A DNA stretch of 60,507 nucleotides from an uncultured Oscillospiraceae bacterium. Its GTDB lineage: Bacteria > Bacillota > Clostridia > Oscillospirales > Oscillospiraceae. Both the position numbers and the translations under genes were made by a program. Shown here in pieces: positions 33,680 to 42,115 of this stretch. The notes under the pieces were generated by a model that was given only the letters and a program-made list of their open reading frames with translations, made no database searches and was not told the origin of the DNA. The DNA lies in the NCBI GenBank assembly GCA_910587785.1, contig CAJUOA010000008.1:1-60507 (forward strand), written 5' to 3'. Numbering within the stretch: the first letter of the stretch is position 1; each line of letters begins with the position of its first letter.

Positions 33680-33997
33680 TCATTTCTCTCTGACTTCCTT
33701 TAACAGGAGCTTCTTCTCAAATCCGCCTCTCTGGGCGGCCTTTTCCCGCCGCGCCTGCTCCAGCTCCCCCCAGGTCCAGCCCCGGGCCCGGACCACCGCC
33801 CGCAGGACCTCCAGCAGGTCAGCCAGCTCCTCAAGGGACTTGCTCTCCTGATACTCCTCCAGCTCCTCGGTCAGCTTGGCGTCCAGCATCTGGAGACAGC
33901 GGCTGTCGGAGAGGACCTCCACCGTGCAGGTCTTCCCGTCTGATGCAATGATCTCCGGGATGCGGTCGCGGACCAGCTTGTTGTATGTCTTTGTCAT
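33680..33997 (-). CDS. MazG-like/PRA-PH-type NTP pyrophosphohydrolase
   Basis: A 105-residue all-alpha NTP pyrophosphatase: YNKLVRDRIPEIIASDGKTC and KLTEELEEYQESKSLEELAD, with the ExxE...ExxD metal site (COG4997 type). Such enzymes hydrolyse nucleoside triphosphates to monophosphates; MazG relatives modulate alarmones and damaged nucleotides. First gene of a two-gene operon with the nuclease-helicase. The coupling suggests it supplies or depletes a nucleotide during the helicase response. Confidence 0.87.
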   Translation of the reverse strand: MTKTYNKLVRDRIPEIIASDGKTCTVEVLSDSRCLQMLDAKLTEELEEYQESKSLEELADLLEVLRAVVRARGWTWGELEQARREKAAQRGGFEKKLLLKEVREK

Positions 33998-34059
33998 GAC
34001 ACAGCGGGCTCCTTATCCATATGATCTATGTCGAATTATAGACTGAATGACAGCCCCTG

Positions 34060-34404
34060 TCAACCTGCCGTTCCCTCACGCAGGGCTCGTTTGATCTCCG
34101 AAATGACACGCAGCAGGAACTGCCTCTCATACGCGCTGCAATCAGCGACGACAGGGGCGAAAGCGTGGTGAAAGGCTGCGGGGGGATACTCCAGGCTGTC
34201 CGCCAGGAGCTCGTCCGTGGAAACCTGGAGCGCATTTGCCAGACTGACCAGAGTCTCCATGCTCATGATCTTTTTTCCCCGCTCGATATGGCTGATGTAG
34301 GCCGGACAGCATCCCACCAGCTCAGACAACTCCGCCTGTGAGAGCCCGTTTCTCCGCCTGAACCCCCTGATCTTTGCTCCAACTGCCGCATAATTGATAC
34401 CCAT
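34060..34404 (-). CDS. XRE-family repressor
   Basis: A 114-residue protein starting MGINYAAVGAKIRGFRRRNG. The helix-turn-helix is SQAELSELVGCCPAYISHIE with RGKKIMSMETLVSLANALQV, followed by a family-typical tail. The start at 34404 follows AGGAGG. It is transcribed divergently from the recombinase/ParB operon and likely represses it through the palindrome at 34490-34517. Confidence 0.92.
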   Translation of the reverse strand: MGINYAAVGAKIRGFRRRNGLSQAELSELVGCCPAYISHIERGKKIMSMETLVSLANALQVSTDELLADSLEYPPAAFHHAFAPVVADCSAYERQFLLRVISEIKRALREGTAG

Positions 34405-34489
34405 ACAAAAACCTCCTGAAAAATTTGCAAAGCATTGTATCGGTACCGGCCATTCAGCGGCGACAAGTCGAAAAAAGCGGGAAATATGG

Positions 34490-34549
34490 ACCACAGGTCA
34501 GGATCATGACCTGTGGTTCATCGCTTTCCCCTGTAACCGGAGGTATAAT
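34490..34549 (+). promoter_or_regulatory. Operator-like palindrome and -10 of the recombinase/ParB operon
   Basis: A perfect inverted repeat, accacaggtca (34490-34500) and tgacctgtggt (34507-34517), precedes TATAAT (34544-34549). No good -35 is present at 17 bases upstream (tcgctt), so the promoter is weak or needs activation. The XRE product is the obvious candidate binder. Confidence 0.6.
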
Positions 34550-34577
34550 AGCGCTATTCTTTTACAGGAGGATATGT

Positions 34578-35162
34578 ATGGAATCTACGGATATTTTTGA
34601 CAGGATGAACGGCCTGGCTCAGCAGCCGTCCATGCTGCCCGCGCCTACAGGTCAATCCACTTTGCAGGAGCGGATAACCGCCCACAGGGCGTGGCTCCAG
34701 AGCATTCCCCGCGAGCGCCCCGACCCCGCAAGACGGTATCGGATCGGCGTCTATATCCGCTACTTCAACCAGACGCGCCACAGCGGCTATCTCGCCTACC
34801 ACAAAAAGCAGTTCGAGGATACTGTCGCCCTCTGTCCCAACTGGGAGCTGGTGGACTTTTATGTCGATGAGGGCGCTGCGGCGCCCAGCATGGCGTCCGC
34901 GCCCGCCTGGTGCCGCCTGCTGGAGGACTGTTCTGCCGGGAAGGTGGACCTGATCCTCACGCAGAAGATCTCCAATGTCTCCAGGAGGCCCCTTGAGATG
35001 ACCTTCTGCGCGAAGCTTCTCGCCCGGCAGGAGCATCCAGTGGGGATCTATTTCATCTCCGAGGACATTTTCACCCTGGCGTCCTACTACACGGCGGACC
35101 CGGCGGATGGTCTGTTCCAGCCGCCGCCCGACCGGCAGGTTCTGCCGGAGGAGCGGCAGTGA
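34578..35162 (+). CDS. Catalytically dead serine-resolvase-like protein
   Basis: A 194-residue resolvase-fold protein paralogous to the N-terminal domain of the next gene. Aligned by eye, the active protein has VYARVSTGS where this one has VYIRYFNQT, so the catalytic serine is Phe. The active RFARN motif is NVSRR here, so a catalytic arginine position is also altered. The fold markers NWELVDFYVDEG and AGKVDLILTQKISN remain. The protein lacks the Recombinase and zinc-ribbon domains. Its start follows CAGGAGG and its TGA overlaps the next gene's GTG by four bases. It likely acts as a partner or directionality subunit of the active recombinase. Confidence 0.8.
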   Translation: MESTDIFDRMNGLAQQPSMLPAPTGQSTLQERITAHRAWLQSIPRERPDPARRYRIGVYIRYFNQTRHSGYLAYHKKQFEDTVALCPNWELVDFYVDEGAAAPSMASAPAWCRLLEDCSAGKVDLILTQKISNVSRRPLEMTFCAKLLARQEHPVGIYFISEDIFTLASYYTADPADGLFQPPPDRQVLPEERQ

Positions 35163-36985
35163 CGGGCGGAAAGCGGCGCGAAGAGGAAGAGCGGGCCAAG
35201 CTCCGCGTCCGCAGACACCTCCACGTTACGGTGGACGAGGCCAACTATACGTACTTCCCGGAAAAAAAGCCCGTCGATTTTCACAGCAGCGACCTCCACC
35301 AGCGCGTGGCCGTCTACGCCCGTGTTTCAACCGGAAGTATCGGTCAGGTCAGCTCCTTTGAGCTGCAAAAGGAGTACTACAAAAAATTTGTCACCTGCCG
35401 CCCCAACTGGGAGCTGGTCCAGATCTACGCTGACTCCGGCGTTTCCGGCACCTCGCTCAGGCATAGGGACGCCTTCAACCGGATGATAGCTGACTGTAAG
35501 GCGGGAAAAATCGACCTCATTATCACGAAAAATGTCTCCCGCTTTGCCCGGAACCTGATCTTATGTATCCAGATTGTTCAGGACCTGGCCGGGCTGGACC
35601 CGCCGGTGTGCGTGTTCTTTGAATCGGAGCAGATTTTCTCCCTGGATGAGACCTCGAACGAGGCACTCACATTCCTTGCGCATATGGCGGAGAAGGAGTC
35701 CCATATCCGCAGCCGCAGCATGGAGGCGTCCCTGCGGATGCGCCTGGACCACGGCATCCCGCTGACGCCGAAGCTGCTGGGCTACACCCACGACAGCGAA
35801 GGGAACCTGACCGTCAACCCCAAAGAGGCTCCCACCGTAAAACTGGCGTTTTATATGTGCCTCTACGGCTATTCCACGCAGGAAATTGCGGACACTTTCA
35901 ATTCCTTGGGGCGCAAGTCCTACCTCGGGAACGTCAAGTGGACCGCCAGCGGCGTCGTCGGCATTCTGCGCAACGAGCGTCACTGCGGCGATGTGCTCAC
36001 CAGAAAGACCTACACCCCCAACTACCGCGACCATCTCGCAAAAAAGAACCGGGGTCAGAGGCCCCGGAGCTGGTATAAAAATCATCACGAGGCCATCGTT
36101 TCCCGGGATGACTATGCCGCCGTCCAGAAGATACTGGACAACGCGCGATACGGGGCCCGGCAGGTCCTCCCCGTGCTCCGCGTCATCAAGGAGGGCTCTC
36201 TGCGCGGCTTTGCCGTCATCCACCCGCGTTGGGCGGGGTTTGGCCCGGGAGATTACCTGTCCGCCTCCCAAGCCGCGCCCTGGAACGAAACGCCTGCGTC
36301 ACAGATCGAGGCGAATGCCGGGGACTTCGACCTGCGGGGATTTGAAGTCACCAGAGGGGAATTCCTGCGGCCCGCCCATCTGCCGGCCGTGCGCTTTGGA
36401 GGCCGGCAGGTCCATTTTAACGCGGCATGTGTCCGCGCTCTGGGCGGGCAGGAGTATGCGGCCCTGCTGATCGACCCGGTCCGCAAACGCTTTGCCGTGC
36501 GGCCCGCGGGTGAAAAGGACCGCTGTGCGGTGCGGGTCTCGACGGTCCAGCGGGAGGTCCGCCGTCCAAGGACAGTCGCCGCAACAGCGTTTCTAAGCAC
36601 GGTCTTCCAGCTTTTCGGATGGAACAGCGCCTATCAGTACCGCATTTCCGGTTCTCTCTGGAAAAACGGGCACGAAACTGTATGTGTTTTCCGCGCGGAA
36701 GACGCGGAGGTCCGCCTCCCTGTGCAGATGTTGTCCGGCGGGTCCCAGCCGCTCTTTTCCGCCGGGCGCTATGTCCGGGCAGTCCCGGAATCCTGGACAG
36801 CCGCCTTTGGCAGACCGTTTTACGCGCACCAGTCAGAAAGCCTGCGCTGTCCGGAGGGGCTGGCCTGCGGGGGAGAGCCTGTTGAAACCGGAGAAAAACT
36901 CCAGGTGACCGGCAGAGAGGAGTTGCGGCGGTACATCCGGCAGGAATTGCGGGAGCTTCAGCCAAAGGAGGCGGCGGATGGATGA
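35159..36985 (+). CDS. Large serine recombinase with unusual C-terminal domain
   Basis: A 608-residue protein with a GTG start coupled to the previous stop. The catalytic domain has S57 in VYARVSTGS, then YADSGVSGTSLRHRDAFNRM and NVSRFARN. The Recombinase domain is VKLAFYMCLYGYSTQEIADT and the hinge RNERHCGDVLTRKTYTPNYR. In place of the usual zinc ribbon plus coiled coil there is a domain of about 200 residues (from about 380: RPAHLPAVRFGGRQVHFNAA and FQLFGWNSAYQYRISGSLWK). The same domain recurs as the separate protein encoded next. It probably recombines DNA at a site I cannot identify. Confidence 0.85.
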   Translation: MTGGKRREEEERAKLRVRRHLHVTVDEANYTYFPEKKPVDFHSSDLHQRVAVYARVSTGSIGQVSSFELQKEYYKKFVTCRPNWELVQIYADSGVSGTSLRHRDAFNRMIADCKAGKIDLIITKNVSRFARNLILCIQIVQDLAGLDPPVCVFFESEQIFSLDETSNEALTFLAHMAEKESHIRSRSMEASLRMRLDHGIPLTPKLLGYTHDSEGNLTVNPKEAPTVKLAFYMCLYGYSTQEIADTFNSLGRKSYLGNVKWTASGVVGILRNERHCGDVLTRKTYTPNYRDHLAKKNRGQRPRSWYKNHHEAIVSRDDYAAVQKILDNARYGARQVLPVLRVIKEGSLRGFAVIHPRWAGFGPGDYLSASQAAPWNETPASQIEANAGDFDLRGFEVTRGEFLRPAHLPAVRFGGRQVHFNAACVRALGGQEYAALLIDPVRKRFAVRPAGEKDRCAVRVSTVQREVRRPRTVAATAFLSTVFQLFGWNSAYQYRISGSLWKNGHETVCVFRAEDAEVRLPVQMLSGGSQPLFSAGRYVRAVPESWTAAFGRPFYAHQSESLRCPEGLACGGEPVETGEKLQVTGREELRRYIRQELRELQPKEAADG

Positions 36986-37574
36986 GCGACAGATCACACA
37001 GTGGACATCTGACAGCAGTGCGCCCAACAGCTTTCAGGTGGTCCGGCAGGAGTTCTTCTCCCACACCAGAGAGCCCATGCTGACCTTCAGCCGCTGTCGC
37101 ATCCATGTCAACGAGGTCTGTCTTACAAAGTTTGAGGGTGCGATGGGCGTGCAGGTGCTCATCGACCAGGAGGCGCGGGTCCTTGCCCTGCGCCCCGGTC
37201 AGGAGGGGATGCGGGATGTCTGGCCGTGGTGCGGCGTCTCCGGCGGAAAACGTCGGCCCCGGCAGACGGCTTGCAGGCTCTTCTTTGCGAAGGTGGCAAG
37301 CATGATGGGCTGGAGCCCGGACTGCCGCTACAGGGTCCTGGGTAGGCTGGTCCGGGCTAACGGCGGGGCACTGCTCGTGTTTGACCTGACGGCGGCGGAG
37401 GCGTTTCCCCAGGGCGCAGGCCCCTCCGCGCCGGTCTTTCCGGAGAACTGGCGGGATTCCTTCGGTCTCCCGGAGCCGGAACACTGCCGCTTCCTGGGGG
37501 TGCGTACCTTTGACGGCCACGCCATTTTTACCGTTACGGAAAATGCGCAGGAGGGAGAAGATTCACATGGATAA
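36978..37574 (+). CDS. Free-standing copy of the recombinase C-terminal domain
   Basis: A 198-residue protein. Its core parallels the C-terminal domain of the preceding recombinase: MLTFSRCRIHVNEVCLTKFE against PAVRFGGRQVHFNAACVRAL, and RLFFAKVASMMGWSPDCRYR against AFLSTVFQLFGWNSAYQYRI. It has no catalytic domain. It overlaps the upstream gene by eight bases and the next gene by eight bases. A stoichiometric partner in a recombination complex is a reasonable inference. I recognise no named family. Confidence 0.75.
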   Translation: MDERQITQWTSDSSAPNSFQVVRQEFFSHTREPMLTFSRCRIHVNEVCLTKFEGAMGVQVLIDQEARVLALRPGQEGMRDVWPWCGVSGGKRRPRQTACRLFFAKVASMMGWSPDCRYRVLGRLVRANGGALLVFDLTAAEAFPQGAGPSAPVFPENWRDSFGLPEPEHCRFLGVRTFDGHAIFTVTENAQEGEDSHG

Positions 37575-38361
37575 ACGAAGCTTACGGGAGCTCAAGATCG
37601 ACAGGGAACTCCAGAGCCTGGTCGTCCCTCTCTCCAGAGCGCAGTATGCACAGCTGGAGGCCGACGTGCGCGCGGGCCGGTGCCGCGAGCCGCTCCTGAC
37701 CTGGCGCGGCTGTATCCTCGAAGAGTATGAGCGATATGAGATATGCGCCCGGCACCACATCGAAATCCCCGTGGCGGAGACGGCTTTCAAGTGCCGGGAG
37801 GCCGTGACCGCATGGCTCTGCGCCGGACAGCTGGAACGAACCGACCTCACGGAACAGACCAGGCGATGTTTGATGGGAATATGGCTTGAGGCGGAGAAAG
37901 CCCTCAACAGGGAAAAATACGGCCACCCCAAATCAAAGGAGACCGAGCGCCGCATTGCGGCCCGCGCCGGCGTGGCTCCGGCGAGCGTCCAGAGGTACGG
38001 GAGGTACGCAAAAGCACTGCGTCAGATGGACGCGGTGCACCCCGGGCTGCTATCCCAAGTACTGTCCGGCAAATGCGCGCAGCCGATCCAAAAAGCCGTA
38101 GAGACGGCAAAAATGCACATAGAAAAACGATCCGCTTCTGTGAAGGATATGCCCGCCTACGACCCGGACGCAACACTCACAGGACTTGCTCTGACAGCCC
38201 CGTCGTGGGCAGGCTCCATCCGACGAGTCCGTGAACGGGCGGATATGCCCGCGGTGTCTCCCGCCGCAAAAGTCCGTCTCGCGGCAGCTCTGGAGGAACT
38301 GCAAAACGAGATCGCTTCTATACTTTCTGTAATTGAGGAGGATCCTGATGGACTTTCGTGA
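37567..38361 (+). CDS. ParB-like nuclease-fold/HTH protein
   Basis: A 264-residue protein. The ParB N-terminal fold is seen in LEADVRAGRCREPLLTWRGC ILEEYERYEICARHHIEIPV; the middle holds a helix-turn-helix (RRIAARAGVAPASVQRYGRY AKALRQMD). It resembles ParB/Spo0J-type proteins that use CTP and bind DNA, though the CTP-binding GxxR motif is replaced by EEYERYE (no GxxRxxA), so CTP use is doubtful. It lies in the recombinase operon and could tether the recombinase to DNA. Confidence 0.8.
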   Translation: MDKRSLRELKIDRELQSLVVPLSRAQYAQLEADVRAGRCREPLLTWRGCILEEYERYEICARHHIEIPVAETAFKCREAVTAWLCAGQLERTDLTEQTRRCLMGIWLEAEKALNREKYGHPKSKETERRIAARAGVAPASVQRYGRYAKALRQMDAVHPGLLSQVLSGKCAQPIQKAVETAKMHIEKRSASVKDMPAYDPDATLTGLALTAPSWAGSIRRVRERADMPAVSPAAKVRLAAALEELQNEIASILSVIEEDPDGLS

Positions 38362-39169
38362 CTTTGTTCCCAACGTCTGCTTTGAGCAGATCCCCATCAA
38401 GAACCTGGTCTCCAACCAGGACTATCAACGCAGTCTCTCGCCGGCACACGTCGCCAAGGCCGCCGCGGAGTTCGATATCTACCAGATCAATCCGGTCAAG
38501 GTCAGCCGGCGCGGCGGTGTGAATTACGTCTTCAACGGACAGCACACCATCGAGATCGTAGCGGCGGTCTCCGGCTCCCGGGACACCCCTGTCTGGTGCA
38601 TGATCTACGACGACCTGAGCTACGAGCACGAGGCAGACATTTTTGCCAATCAGATGCGGTTTGTCAAAAAATTACAGCCCTTTGAGATCTTCAACGCCAA
38701 TATCGAGGCCGAAAATCACACCCAGATGATGGTCCACAGCCTGCTCCGCTCCTATCAGCTGACGGTGGGCCCCAAGCGGCGTCCCGGCGTGATCTGCGCC
38801 ATTTCAACGGTGGAAGCCATCTGCCAAAAATATGGGTACCCGGTGCTGGAGCGGGTCTTGCGGCTGATCGTCGGCACCTGGGAGGGGGACATCAACTCCT
38901 TTACCGCCAACATCTTCAACGCCGTCGCAAAGCTGGTGGTGGCCTATGGGGACGCCCTCAGCGAGGAGCTCTTTATAAACCGGGTGGGGAATCTGTCCAT
39001 CAAACAGCTCACCCGGATGGCAAAGGACCGGCGTCCAGGCTCCATGGGCTATGCGGAGACGATGGTGATCGAGTACAACGGAAAAAAGAAGAACCAGACC
39101 GGACGCCTTCTCATTGGTGCGCTCTACGCGAGAGAAAATGCCCGGCTGGATCATCCGGAAGAGACATAA
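38348..39169 (+). CDS. ParB/Srx-fold protein (DUF6551 type)
   Basis: A 273-residue protein. The ParB/sulfiredoxin fold is seen in IPIKNLVSNQDYQRSLSPAH and PVKVSRRGGVNYVFNGQHTI with a GQHT motif (the ParB GxxR/H catalytic-site equivalent). The C-terminal helical domain ends GRLLIGALYARENAR. The ATG at 38348 follows GAGGAGG; an in-frame TTG at 38333 is less likely. Last gene of the five-gene operon. DUF6551 proteins are mostly uncharacterised and mobile-element linked. Confidence 0.8.
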   Translation: MDFRDFVPNVCFEQIPIKNLVSNQDYQRSLSPAHVAKAAAEFDIYQINPVKVSRRGGVNYVFNGQHTIEIVAAVSGSRDTPVWCMIYDDLSYEHEADIFANQMRFVKKLQPFEIFNANIEAENHTQMMVHSLLRSYQLTVGPKRRPGVICAISTVEAICQKYGYPVLERVLRLIVGTWEGDINSFTANIFNAVAKLVVAYGDALSEELFINRVGNLSIKQLTRMAKDRRPGSMGYAETMVIEYNGKKKNQTGRLLIGALYARENARLDHPEET

Positions 39170-39179
39170 GTCCGTGCCA

Positions 39180-40886
39180 TCATGCCTCTTGCTTTTCCCT
39201 GATCCTGCGCTCCACCCGCTCCATCTCGTCCCACAGCGCCGGGCGGCGGGGATATGCCTGATGGAGCTCAGCAATCAGCGTCTGCGCCGCTGCGATCCCG
39301 CCGAAGTCCACCAGTGAGCAGAGCAGTTCACAGAGATTATGATAATCCCTGCGGTTGTCGATCCGCTTTGCAGTCTGGCGGATCACAGCGGAACACATTT
39401 CACAAATTTCCTCGCCGTACTGGGAGGCCAGTATTCCGCCGTATTGGAACACCGTATCCTGGTAAACACGCACCTGCTCCATCAGCAGAGCCGTCTCGTT
39501 TTCCTGGGCCAAAATCTCCATATATTGGCGGGCAGGAAGCGCGGTCTTCAGCTCCGTGAGAAGTTGCGGGAAGGCTTCCTGCCACCTGCCGTCCTCGATC
39601 AACAGCGCTTTTGTAGTCTCATAAAACTTTCTGTATCCACACAGTGCCAGCTTACGGGCTTGTCCAATCTGTTGCTCCCGCTGTCCCCAGTCCCGATAGA
39701 TTTCATAGAGGAGCTCCTGCCATTCATAGTTGTAAGACAGCGATTCCGGTGCTTTTTTCTCTATGCGCTCCCGGCACAGCCGTTCCGCCCCGGCATAATC
39801 CCCCGCCTCCATGTGCTCCTGCACCAGCATCCGCCGGAACTGGTCTACCTCCACATGGTCCTCTAAGTACGCACGGCCCGCCGCCTGCCCGTGAGCGGCA
39901 CATACGATACGGTACCGGACAAGCTCCTCCTGCTCTGTATAAAAACGGCTGTCCGCGAAGCGCTCCCACCGGCGGTCGCTCAAGCGGTCCAGCGCACGGT
40001 AGAACGCGCTCTCATTCTGCGCGTCAGCCAGGACCGCGATCCGCTCCAGGAAGTCAAAACGCTGGTCCTCCCAGTCTTCAAAAGCCGCGTCCTGCGCAGT
40101 GTCGAGGAGTCTTCGCACCCACTCCCCGCGCTCCCCGCCGCTTCTGGCGAGGCTCTGGACGGCAAGTTCCACCGTCTCCAGCGCGGCATCCACTGTGCGC
40201 CACAGCAGATCAGGGCTCTCATCTGCATCCTCTCCTAGCAAATTCATTCCCGTTAGCAGAACAAACAGCGCGATCTCCAACGCTTGGTCACACTGCCCGC
40301 GTTCGACCCGTCGGTGGGCCTTGATCAAAGCGTCCTCCAGGTCCCCGCAGATTGTGTCACAGCTGTCCCAATCGATGTAGCCACGCTCTCTATTGGCGCG
40401 GACCGACGCCCGCACCAGCTGTTTGATTGACGCCAGCTCCTGCTCTCCGCTGTCTTCCAACGCGGACAGCACTTGGCTCTCAAAGCGCTTGTCTTTACGG
40501 CAGTGCTCCAGAATCAGCTCCGCAAGCTGTTCTTTTTCCGCACGCTCCACAAGGTCCCGGATGGAGATTTTCCTTGCATCTCCCTCCTGAGTCTCTTCTT
40601 TCGGCGGCTCCGCCTGGATGGCCAGCAGTGCCGCCGCCGTGTGCTTGCACACGGGGCCCCAGTCGTAGGGGCAGTCACACTCCCAGGCTTCCACCTCGCC
40701 ATCCTCGTTGAAGTCGATCTCCACCAGGTAGGGCTCGTCCTCACTGCCGGATACCTCGGCTGTCACATGGCGGTCATCCCACTTGATGCTCTCCACGTTC
40801 CCACTGCGGAAGTAATCTTGTCCGCGGGATAAAATGACAGGATCAACGCCAGCTAAAAACTGCTGGATGCCATTGGATAGGGACAT
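39180..40886 (-). CDS. SWIM zinc-finger protein
   Basis: A 568-residue protein. The SWIM finger lies at about residues 68-85 (ECDCPYDWGPVCKHTAAALL, CxCx(n)CxH). A long alpha-solenoid-like region follows with TPR-like helices. SWIM proteins bind DNA or proteins and often accompany SNF2 helicases, but none is adjacent here. It converges on the ParB operon. Function is unknown. Confidence 0.88.
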   Translation of the reverse strand: MSLSNGIQQFLAGVDPVILSRGQDYFRSGNVESIKWDDRHVTAEVSGSEDEPYLVEIDFNEDGEVEAWECDCPYDWGPVCKHTAAALLAIQAEPPKEETQEGDARKISIRDLVERAEKEQLAELILEHCRKDKRFESQVLSALEDSGEQELASIKQLVRASVRANRERGYIDWDSCDTICGDLEDALIKAHRRVERGQCDQALEIALFVLLTGMNLLGEDADESPDLLWRTVDAALETVELAVQSLARSGGERGEWVRRLLDTAQDAAFEDWEDQRFDFLERIAVLADAQNESAFYRALDRLSDRRWERFADSRFYTEQEELVRYRIVCAAHGQAAGRAYLEDHVEVDQFRRMLVQEHMEAGDYAGAERLCRERIEKKAPESLSYNYEWQELLYEIYRDWGQREQQIGQARKLALCGYRKFYETTKALLIEDGRWQEAFPQLLTELKTALPARQYMEILAQENETALLMEQVRVYQDTVFQYGGILASQYGEEICEMCSAVIRQTAKRIDNRRDYHNLCELLCSLVDFGGIAAAQTLIAELHQAYPRRPALWDEMERVERRIREKQEA

Positions 40887-40903
40887 CTCTGTCCGCCTCC
40901 CTC

Positions 40904-41959
40904 CTATATATTCTCGAGTTTCTCAAATTCTTTCAAGTTCAGCTCCCGCTTCAGCTCCTCCTCCGTGGGCAGATAGGGCAGATACTTCGCGGCGTAGATT
41001 TGCCGGTTGTCCTCCGGCAGGGTCAGCTGTATCAGCGTATCGCTCTTCTGCGCGCACAGGAGCAGGCCCACAGGCGGATTGTCCCCCTCGTTCATCTGAT
41101 AGCGGGTGTAGTAATTCACATACATCTGCATCTGCCCGATGTCCTGGTGGGTGAGGAGCCCCGTCTTCAGGTCGATCAACACAAAGCACTTCAAAATGTA
41201 GTTATAGAATACCAGATCAATATAAAAATGCTGTCCGTCCACATTGAAATGCTTCTGCCGCGCCACAAAGGAGAAGCCGCGCCCCAGCTCCAGCAGGAAC
41301 TTCTGCAAATGGTCGATCAGCGCCTGCTCCAGGGTGGACTCATAGAAGTGCTCATTTGCCGGAAGATTCAAAAATTCCAACACATATGGATCTTTGATGA
41401 TCTGCTCATACTCCGGCTTCGGCTCCGTAGTCTGGATCTCGGCCGCGACGCTCTCCTTGTCGCGGCTTGCAAGGATGCGCTGGTAGAACATGGTATTGAT
41501 CTGCCGCTCCATCTGGCGGGAGCTCCACCCGGCCTTTGCGCACTCCTCCAGATAGAACGCTCTAGCCTTGGCGTCGTTTACCTTCATCAGGGAGCGGTAA
41601 TGGGTCCAGCTCAATTCGGGACGCAGTGCGTCCTGAATTGGGAACGTGAGGTAGAATCGCCGCATATTGCGCAGATTGCTGATATCGAACCCTCTTCCAA
41701 ATTCCTCCGTAAGCCGCTCTGAAATATATTTCAGCACCTGCTTGCCGTAAGCGGCCCGGTCGTTCTCTCCGCAGGATTCAAAGATCGACTTGCCGATCTT
41801 CCAATAGGCGGTCACCATGGCGGCGTTCACCGCCGTGTAGACCTGCCCCTGGGCCTCGATCACATAGCCCCGGATCGAGCGGTAGGCGTCCTCCGACTGC
41901 GGGACATCCGGAATACTTTCTTGTTTCATCAGCTTCTCCATAAACGTATCCTCTTTCAT
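40904..41959 (-). CDS. YhcG-family PDDEXK nuclease (DUF1016)
   Basis: A 351-residue protein. The DUF1016 N-domain (AMVTAYWKIGKSIFE, then GRGFDISNLRNMRRFYLTFP and LSWTHYRSLMKV) is followed by the PD-(D/E)XK nuclease core GQHFYIDLVFYNYILKCFVL with IDLKTG. YhcG-type proteins are common accessory genes thought to cleave DNA as defense or in transposon biology; the substrate is unknown. It has its own promoter and is co-oriented with the SWIM gene 17 bases downstream. Confidence 0.9.
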   Translation of the reverse strand: MKEDTFMEKLMKQESIPDVPQSEDAYRSIRGYVIEAQGQVYTAVNAAMVTAYWKIGKSIFESCGENDRAAYGKQVLKYISERLTEEFGRGFDISNLRNMRRFYLTFPIQDALRPELSWTHYRSLMKVNDAKARAFYLEECAKAGWSSRQMERQINTMFYQRILASRDKESVAAEIQTTEPKPEYEQIIKDPYVLEFLNLPANEHFYESTLEQALIDHLQKFLLELGRGFSFVARQKHFNVDGQHFYIDLVFYNYILKCFVLIDLKTGLLTHQDIGQMQMYVNYYTRYQMNEGDNPPVGLLLCAQKSDTLIQLTLPEDNRQIYAAKYLPYLPTEEELKRELNLKEFEKLENI

Positions 41960-41991
41960 TTCAACGTGGTATCACTCAGCTTTTAGACTGT

Positions 41992-42020
41992 ATTATACGC
42001 CATTCCCACAGAAATAGCAA
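41992..42020 (-). promoter_or_regulatory. Promoter of YhcG-SWIM unit
   Basis: Minus strand: -35 TTGCTA (42015-42020), 17-base spacer, -10 TATAAT (41992-41997). Confidence 0.7.
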
Positions 42021-42077
42021 CAGAAAGCAGGCTCTAAAGAAAACGCCGGGTTTCTGTTTCAAAGTGAGGCACAGGGC

Positions 42078-42115
42078 AAAAAAGAGGGACACCCCGCGTC
42101 ACACGGAGCGTCCCC
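42078..42115 (-). terminator. Terminator native to the element's recombinase gene
   Basis: A hairpin with outer arms gggac and gtccc and an imperfect inner stem, followed on the minus strand by TTTTTT. It now ends the truncated spoVT 5' transcript. In the excised circle it would lie directly after the restored recombinase stop codon at 42116-42118. Confidence 0.7.
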
